Of a DNA stretch of 10,698 nucleotides, positions 6,222 through 10,698 are shown piece after piece. Under the pieces are notes generated by a model, which saw only the letters and a program-made list of their open reading frames with translations, ran no database searches and was not told where the DNA came from. Numbering within the stretch: position 1 is the first letter of the stretch; every line of letters starts with the position of its first letter. Position numbers and translations under genes: made by a program. This DNA is from Candidatus Aminicenantota bacterium (GTDB lineage Bacteria; Acidobacteriota; Aminicenantia; UBA2199), in assembly GCA_020355945.1 (NCBI GenBank), contig CP070627.1, positions 8,389,433-8,400,130 of the forward strand, read 5' to 3'.

Positions 6222-7690
6222 AAATCAGTTACCGGATATTCCTGGGGTTTGCAGTCATACTGGGGGCAGGCTTTTATTTCCTTATCTCCTGGATGATGAG
6301 CGATGTCAATGTCCAACATAAAAAATCCATGGAGGAATCATTGGTGGATATTGCCCATATATTGGCCGCTTACCTGGAAGAGAATATTTGTGATAGTAAG
6401 ATTGCCACGGACCAGTTAAAGGGTTTTATGGAGCGAGCAGGCAAGCGGCGGTTCCTGGCACAAATTTATGAAATGGACAGACAACAGGTCAACCTGGATG
6501 TATATGTAACCGATAAACAGGGAACCGTGATTTTTGATTCCCATAACGGAAAAACAGTGGGAGAGGCTTTTTCCCTATGGAGAGATGTTTACCGGGCCAT
6601 GATGAGGGGAGAATATGGAGCCCGTACTAGCCGGTTGGACCCTAAAGAACCGCTTTCCAATGTGGCCTATGTAGCTGCCCCGATTATGCATGAAGGAGAA
6701 ATTATCGGGGTTTGTACGGTGGCAAAAGCCTGGAAAAGTATTAATAATTTTATCGAAACCACGCGGCGAAAGGTCCTGTGGGCAGGGATTTTGGGATTTT
6801 TAGCTGCTTTGGGGTTAAGTTTCTTTATTTCCCGTTGGCTCACCCTTCCGATTCGGCGTTTGACAGCCTTTGCCGACTCGATTAAAGAGGGTAATCGCCC
6901 TGCCTTGCCGGGACTGGGAAAAGGGGAGATCAAAGAATTGGGGGACTCTTTTGAGAGGATGCGGGAATCGCTGGAGGGAAAAAAATATATTGAAAAATAC
7001 GTGCAGACTCTGACGCACCAGTTAAAAGGTCCGTTATCCGCGATCCGGGGTGCTGCGGAATTGCTACAGGAAGAACTACCCAAACCGGATCGTCAACGGT
7101 TTATTGCCAATATTGATACTGAGAGCGGCCGAATGCAGCGCATCGTGGAAAGAATGCTGGAACTGGCTTCCCTGGAACACAGGCGAGAACTGCGAAACGT
7201 GGAAACCATCGATCTCAGCCAAATGGTGAAGGATATTGTCGAGGAATTAGCTCCAATTTTAAAACGCAAAGAAATTATTCTTTTATTAAAGGTTGGCGAA
7301 CGTTTTTGTTTAAAGGGCGAACGTTTCCTGATTCAGCAGGCTGTTCTTAACTTACTGCAAAATGCCCTGGAGTTTACCCCGGAGGGAGGTACGATTTCTG
7401 TAGAAATAAAACAACATTGGAATCGTCTTTTTTTGATTATTCGTGACAGTGGTCCGGGCATACCGGATTATGCCGTGGATAAGGTGTTTGATAAATTTTA
7501 CTCGCTTCAGCGGCCGGATACCGGGAAGAAGAGCTCCGGGTTGGGGCTTTCTTTGGTAAAAGAGGTGGCCGACCTTCACAATGGGGATATCACCCTCAAA
7601 AACAGTTCATCCTCTGAAACCGGGGCTGTTGCCATTCTTAAATTACCAATCACCCCTGCGGCCAGGGGGGCTCTTTTCGAGAAAACGTGA
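6218..7690 (+). CDS. creC: Sensor histidine kinase CreC
   Basis: This 490-residue membrane kinase is the partner of CreB. TM1 is about 7-26, a periplasmic sensor about 27-185 carries VYVTDKQGTVIFDS and YVAAPIM, and TM2 is about 186-207. A HAMP-like region follows to about 256, then HisKA with His267 and HATPase_c with Asn382 (N box), Asp410 in DSGPGI, a KVFDKFYSL F box and SSGLGLSL. KYIEKYVQTLTHQLK aligns with the E. coli CreC H-box region, recalled from memory. Start GTG 6218 gives MKISYRIFLGF, which aligns with the E. coli N-terminus. It overlaps the creB stop as GTGA, and AAGGAGG at 6207-6213 precedes it by 4 nt. TTG 6215 is too close to that SD. Oddities: Gln and Gly replace Glu and Ser in the usual HELKSPL, and no creD follows. 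Confidence 0.87.
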   Translation: MKISYRIFLGFAVILGAGFYFLISWMMSDVNVQHKKSMEESLVDIAHILAAYLEENICDSKIATDQLKGFMERAGKRRFLAQIYEMDRQQVNLDVYVTDKQGTVIFDSHNGKTVGEAFSLWRDVYRAMMRGEYGARTSRLDPKEPLSNVAYVAAPIMHEGEIIGVCTVAKAWKSINNFIETTRRKVLWAGILGFLAALGLSFFISRWLTLPIRRLTAFADSIKEGNRPALPGLGKGEIKELGDSFERMRESLEGKKYIEKYVQTLTHQLKGPLSAIRGAAELLQEELPKPDRQRFIANIDTESGRMQRIVERMLELASLEHRRELRNVETIDLSQMVKDIVEELAPILKRKEIILLLKVGERFCLKGERFLIQQAVLNLLQNALEFTPEGGTISVEIKQHWNRLFLIIRDSGPGIPDYAVDKVFDKFYSLQRPDTGKKSSGLGLSLVKEVADLHNGDITLKNSSSSETGAVAILKLPITPAARGALFEKT

Positions 7691-7734
7691 AACATGCCCC
7701 GTGAAGCATCTGGACCGCGAAACATGGGAAACAT
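7686..7734 (+). repeat. Degenerate CGTGAAACAT repeat array in the convergent gap
   Basis: Four decamer units are visible: CGTGAAACAT (7686-7695), CGTGAAGCAT (7700-7709), CGCGAAACAT (7716-7725) and TGGGAAACAT (7725-7734). The first supplies the creC stop codon. The array fills most of the 57-nt gap between the convergent creC and dehydrogenase genes. No hairpin with a T-run, hence no ordinary terminator, was found there. Confidence 0.55.
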
Positions 7735-7747
7735 CCACAAAAGCTTT

Positions 7748-8779
7748 TTATTGACTGATTCTCAATACTTTTGCGCCGCGGATTTTTTTCTCTTTGATCT
7801 CCATCAATGCCTGGTTTGCTTCTTCTAAGGCATATTCCTGCACTTCCGCTTTGATAGGAATCTCCGCTGCCAGGTGTAAAAACTCACTTACATCACTCCT
7901 GGCTACATTAGCTACACTCTTGATTTCTTTCTCTAACCAGAGATGAGTGGGATAATCCAGGTTCAATAAATATTCCCGGTCAATAGACTCTTTGCGAATC
8001 GCATTAATCACCAATCGTCCTCCTCTCTCCAGGTTTTTCATTGCTTCCAGCACAGGTTTCCACACCGGGGTGGTATCGATAATACTGTTTAATTTTTCGG
8101 GCGATGGTTCGATCGTATCTCCTGCCCATGTCGCACCCAGTTCCTTTGCAAAAGCTCTTTCCTTTTCACTCCTGGCAAAAACAAAAATCTTTGAATTGGG
8201 GAATATATGCCTGGCCAGCTTAAGAACCAGGTGCGCCGAAGCCCCAAACCCGGTGAGCCCCAAATTCTCACCATCATTTAAATTAGTTAACGATAATGAT
8301 CGGTAACCAATGGCCCCGGCACACAACAAAGGCGCAGCTTGTGAATCGGAAAATTCCCCGGGGATAAGATAAGCAAAATCCTCAGGAACCCTCATATATT
8401 GGGCATAACCTCCATGGGCATCCCTGCCCGTGGCTTTAAAATCATGACATAAATTTTCATTGCCTTGCCGGCAGAAGTTACACGTTCCGCAGGCGGAATA
8501 TATCCAGGCGATTCCAACGCGGTCACCGATTCTAAAATTTTTCGCTCCACTGCCCGGTTTTTCAACTCGCCCTACCACTTGATGACCCAATATAATAGGA
8601 AACCGCGGCGGTGGGGTGCGGCCTTCAATTTCATCTAACTCCGTATGACACACGCCGCAAGTAGAAACATTAACCAAAATTTCCCTTACGGCCGGGACAG
8701 GCATAGGCATCTCCACCAATTCCAACGGGGTCTTATTGACCGTAAGATCATAGATATTTTTCAACACCATTGCTTTCAT
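7748..8779 (-). CDS. Zinc-dependent medium-chain alcohol dehydrogenase
   Basis: This 343-residue cytoplasmic MDR-superfamily oxidoreductase probably interconverts alcohols and aldehydes or ketones with a nicotinamide cofactor. Catalytic zinc ligands are Cys44 in CGVCHTE, His66 in LGHQVVG and Cys153 in LLCAGAIGY. Structural zinc ligands are Cys97, Cys100, Cys103 and Cys111 in CGTCNFCRQGNENLC. The Rossmann segment reads GLTGFGASAHL near residue 177 instead of the usual GxGxxG, as I recall for the zinc-binding adh_fam_2 group. The second strand ends in VFARS (Arg203) with no acidic residue, which would fit NADP(H) better than NAD(H); that is inference. Gln67 replaces the Glu usual after the zinc His. 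GGAGG (minus strand, 8790-8794) lies 10 nt before the start. The gene is convergent with creC and divergent from the propeller sensor. Its in vivo substrate is unknown. Confidence 0.85.
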   Translation of the reverse strand: MKAMVLKNIYDLTVNKTPLELVEMPMPVPAVREILVNVSTCGVCHTELDEIEGRTPPPRFPIILGHQVVGRVEKPGSGAKNFRIGDRVGIAWIYSACGTCNFCRQGNENLCHDFKATGRDAHGGYAQYMRVPEDFAYLIPGEFSDSQAAPLLCAGAIGYRSLSLTNLNDGENLGLTGFGASAHLVLKLARHIFPNSKIFVFARSEKERAFAKELGATWAGDTIEPSPEKLNSIIDTTPVWKPVLEAMKNLERGGRLVINAIRKESIDREYLLNLDYPTHLWLEKEIKSVANVARSDVSEFLHLAAEIPIKAEVQEYALEEANQALMEIKEKKIRGAKVLRISQ

Positions 8780-8802
8780 TTTACCTGGACCTCCAGCTTA
8801 TA

Positions 8803-8832
8803 ATTATAACCCAAAGCGGATGGCATCCGCAA
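8803..8832 (-). promoter_or_regulatory. Promoter of the alcohol dehydrogenase gene
   Basis: On the minus strand TATAAT occupies 8808-8803. A weak -35 box TTGCGG (8832-8827, three of six consensus bases) lies 18 nt upstream. The start would be near 8796, leaving a short leader with the GGAGG site. The poor -35 and the palindrome in the spacer suggest a regulated promoter. Confidence 0.5.
8816..8830. promoter_or_regulatory. 15-bp palindrome, candidate operator
   Basis: GCGGATG (8816-8822), central G, CATCCGC (8824-8830): a perfect 7-bp inverted repeat around one base. It lies between the -35 and -10 boxes of the dehydrogenase promoter and touches the -35. This is a typical place for a dimeric repressor to block RNA polymerase. 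The regulator is unknown. Confidence 0.5.
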
Positions 8833-8867
8833 CCTAAAAACCCCATTAATGAGAAGTTTTTGGGAGT

Positions 8868-8925
8868 CCAGAACCCTTTTTTCAAAAAGGGTTTTGGCCG
8901 CCGGAGGCGAAAAAAAATTTTTTTC
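8868..8925. repeat. Hairpin plus GCCGCCGGAGGC module, probable dispersed repeat
   Basis: CCAGAACCCTTTTT (8868-8881) pairs with AAAAAGGGTTTTGG (8884-8897) over 14 bp with one G-T. Next come GCCGCCGGAGGC (itself able to form a small GCC/GGC stem) and a palindromic run of eight A and seven T flanked by G and C (8909-8925). The whole sits in the 213-nt gap between divergent starts, where a terminator is not expected. I recall similar hairpin-plus-CCGCCGGAGGC elements from other bacterial genomes, so a REP-like mobile repeat is likely, but this cannot be proved from one copy. Confidence 0.6.
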
Positions 8926-8954
8926 AGACATTTTTGCTATATCATACGTATAAT
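8925..8954 (+). promoter_or_regulatory. Promoter of the propeller sensor gene
   Basis: Exact TATAAT at 8949-8954 is preceded, 18 nt upstream, by CAGACA (8925-8930, four of six consensus bases). The start near 8961 gives a leader of about 32 nt carrying AAGGAGG at 8982-8988. The -35 abuts the A/T palindrome that ends the repeat element. Confidence 0.5.
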
Positions 8955-8992
8955 AAAATGAACAGGCTGTGTAATTACAAGAAGGAGGTAAT

Positions 8993-10698
8993 ATGGGAAA
9001 CGATGTTAACTCCAATGAATACAGCGAAAGAAATCACCTAAGAAATTCAATAAAGGGGCACAATGGCAGGCTGTATTTTTTTGTGATCACCACTTTTTGT
9101 TTCTTTCTCTTCGTGTCATTTCACATTTTTCCCCTTGAGCCGGGCACAGAAATATCAGGTTATATTCATGAAGTCTGGCAGACAGAAGATGGTTTACCCA
9201 ATAGTTGTATATTCTCTATCATTCAAACTCAAGACGGTTATATTTGGCTGAGCACCCTGGGTGGACTGGTACGTTTTGATGGGCACCGGTTTTATATATT
9301 CAATTCAAGAAATACCAGGGAAATGAAAGAAGATATTGTCCAAACCCTGTGGGAAGATGGTAAGGGAAATCTCTGGATTGGTACGGTTGGTGGTGGTTTG
9401 TTACGGTATAAAGAGGGAAAATTTAAAGCTTATACTACAAAAAATGGGCTGTCCAGTAACTGGGTAAGAACAATCTATGAAGACCGCGCAGGAAATTTAT
9501 GGATCGGAACATACAACGGTGGATTGAATCTTTTCAAAGAAGGAAAATTCACTGTTTTTTCCCAAAAAGAGGGACTCCCCTGCTGGCACCATGTATTGTC
9601 AATTCTTGAGGATAGTAAAGGAAATTTCTGGGTGGGCACTTATGGGGGTGGTTTATATATATTTAAGAATGGCACCTTTAAACATTATATCACAAAAATG
9701 AATCACCCAAACGATTATATATGGTCAATTTATGAGGACAGTAAAGGAAATCTCTGGTTTGGCACATACAAAAAAGGGTTAATCTGCTTTAAAAACGGTA
9801 AATTCTCCAACTACACCACAGGCGAGGGACTTTCAAATGACTATGTGAGGTCGGTCTATGAGGATAGTGACGGAAATCTATGGATAGGTACACAAGGTGG
9901 TGGTTTGAACCGATTCCAGGAGGGAACATTTACCTCTTTTACCAAAACAAAGGGATTGTCTCATCATTTCATTACCAGTATTTTTGAAGACCGTGAAGGA
10001 AACCTCTGGATTGGTACCCTGGGGGGCGGCGTAAACCTATTAAAAAATAGCAAATTCATCAATTACACCACAAAACAAGGCCTGTCAAATGATTTTGTTA
10101 GAACAATTTATGAAGATAAAGAGGGAGGTATCTGGTTAGGAACATACGGCGGCGGATTGAACAGACTCAAAAATAGAAAATTCAAAATCTATTCTTTAAA
10201 AAACGGATTCTTTAATGACTATGTGAGATCAGTTATTGGAGATCACCTGGGAAATATCTGGATCGGCACCCCTGGAACCGGCCTGATCCAATTTAAAATG
10301 AAAAGCGGAAAATTTGTATCTTATTCAACAAAAGATGGATTATCTCATAACTATGTGGGGTGTCTGTACCAGGATAGGAAAAGAAACCTCTGGATCGGCA
10401 CACGGAACGGAGGATTAAACCGGTTCAAAAATGGAAAAATCAGGGCTTATACCACAAAAGACGGATTACCCGACAATGATGTCAGGTCAATCTATGAAGA
10501 CCAGGAAGGAAATCTCTGGATTGGAACCTATGGGGGGGGACTGTGTCGGATGAAAAATGGTGTATTTTCAACCTATACCACAACAGACGGTCTTTCTCAT
10601 AATATCATTTATACACTCTATGAAGACCAGGAAAGAAATCTCTATATTGGCACCCACAAGGGACTCAACCGGTTTAAAGACGGGAAATTTACTGTATT
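8993..10698 (+). CDS. Two-component regulator propeller (Reg_prop) sensor protein, partial, 3' end outside the window
   Basis: The frame is open for 568 codons to the right edge. ATG 8993 follows AAGGAGG (8982-8988) by 4 nt. A hydrophilic N-terminus of about 26 residues precedes one hydrophobic segment (about 27-48), either an uncleaved anchor or a long-n-region signal peptide. Then EVWQTEDGLPNS leads into at least twelve repeats of about 42 residues with the pattern IYEDxxGNLWIGTxxGGLxRFKxGKFxxYTTKxGLSxxxV. These are blades of Reg_prop beta-propellers, which form periplasmic ligand sensors in known proteins. Complete relatives usually carry about fourteen blades in two propellers, a Y_Y_Y domain, a membrane helix and then a histidine kinase, GGDEF or other output. 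None of these later parts is in the window, so the output type is unknown. It is divergent from the dehydrogenase gene; a functional link is unproven. Confidence 0.85.
   Translation, partial: MGNDVNSNEYSERNHLRNSIKGHNGRLYFFVITTFCFFLFVSFHIFPLEPGTEISGYIHEVWQTEDGLPNSCIFSIIQTQDGYIWLSTLGGLVRFDGHRFYIFNSRNTREMKEDIVQTLWEDGKGNLWIGTVGGGLLRYKEGKFKAYTTKNGLSSNWVRTIYEDRAGNLWIGTYNGGLNLFKEGKFTVFSQKEGLPCWHHVLSILEDSKGNFWVGTYGGGLYIFKNGTFKHYITKMNHPNDYIWSIYEDSKGNLWFGTYKKGLICFKNGKFSNYTTGEGLSNDYVRSVYEDSDGNLWIGTQGGGLNRFQEGTFTSFTKTKGLSHHFITSIFEDREGNLWIGTLGGGVNLLKNSKFINYTTKQGLSNDFVRTIYEDKEGGIWLGTYGGGLNRLKNRKFKIYSLKNGFFNDYVRSVIGDHLGNIWIGTPGTGLIQFKMKSGKFVSYSTKDGLSHNYVGCLYQDRKRNLWIGTRNGGLNRFKNGKIRAYTTKDGLPDNDVRSIYEDQEGNLWIGTYGGGLCRMKNGVFSTYTTTDGLSHNIIYTLYEDQERNLYIGTHKGLNRFKDGKFTV
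9215..10698 (+). repeat. Tandem coding repeats of about 126 nt (propeller blades)
   Basis: The core GGAAATCTCTGGATTGG recurs with small changes near 9746, 9872, 9998, 10124, 10250, 10382, 10508 and 10634. The period is 126 nt except for one 132-nt step, where the blade near 10250-10381 carries two extra residues. Earlier blades (from 9215) are more variable, 42-43 codons. The array continues past the window. Confidence 0.8.

Noticed and set aside
6667..7083. 138-codon minus-strand open frame opposite creC
   Set aside because: It mirrors the conserved creC HAMP/HisKA region and has no recognisable product.
7738..7749. AAAAGCTTTTT near the creC/dehydrogenase junction as a terminator
   Set aside because: It is self-complementary with no loop and has no GC stem.
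8770..9015. Short open frames on both strands across the divergent gap
   Set aside because: They run through promoters, the palindrome and the hairpin repeat and have no ribosome binding sites.
1..10698. Tandem TTCAC creB-box, CRISPR array, tRNA/rRNA, transposase or integrase genes
   Set aside because: I looked for these on both strands and found only isolated TTCAC words inside genes and none of the other features.

Overview
The window is bacterial chromosomal DNA, moderately AT-rich by eye. It holds eight protein-coding genes: seven complete and one running off the right edge. Near-consensus sigma70-type promoters (TTGACA/TTGAAA, 17-18 nt, TATAAT) and strong Shine-Dalgarno sites (AAGGAGG) are visible. 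A two-component propeller sensor is present, and so is a CreB/CreC pair whose kinase has a periplasmic sensor domain. Together these suggest a Gram-negative-type bacterium. The strong SD sites and -35/-10 boxes argue against Bacteroidota, where propeller sensors are also abundant. A lineage such as Acidobacteriota/Aminicenantes or a deltaproteobacterial-type group is plausible, but this is inference only.

Left part (1-5412): a 692-residue polytopic membrane protein of unrecognised family. It is followed by a secreted peptidase-C45/acyltransferase-like Ntn hydrolase with its own promoter, a small flavodoxin-fold protein, and an AAA/STAND-type ATPase with a C-terminal winged helix. The last three are each preceded by a separate near-consensus promoter, so they look like single-gene transcripts rather than an operon. 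The flavodoxin gene and its promoter are bracketed by two direct, imperfect, three-unit repeats (CTTTGTGT-like and CCTCTGTGT-like units ending in AAAATTA). The ATPase promoter is placed so that the mRNA would begin at or next to its ATG, suggesting leaderless translation.

Middle part (5413-7747): a creB-creC two-component operon, joined by a 4-nt GTGA overlap and preceded by a strong hairpin just upstream of the creB ribosome binding site. CreC aligns along its whole length, from memory, with the Escherichia coli protein, but its phospho-acceptor H-box reads HQLKGPL instead of HELKSPL. No creD or creA is present in the window. A degenerate GTGAAACAT-type repeat array begins at the creC stop codon.

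Right part (7748-10698): a zinc-dependent medium-chain alcohol dehydrogenase on the minus strand, convergent with creBC. Between it and the next, divergent gene lie a 15-bp palindrome inside the dehydrogenase promoter, a long terminator-like hairpin plus GCCGCCGGAGGC module that looks like a dispersed repeat, and a promoter for the last gene. That gene encodes a membrane-anchored protein with at least twelve roughly 42-residue beta-propeller repeats of the two-component regulator propeller (Reg_prop) type. Its signalling output domain lies beyond the window.

I see no tRNA, rRNA, CRISPR array, transposase or phage gene. No single multi-gene system stands out. The least explained features are the repeats, the leaderless ATPase start and the unrecognised membrane protein.
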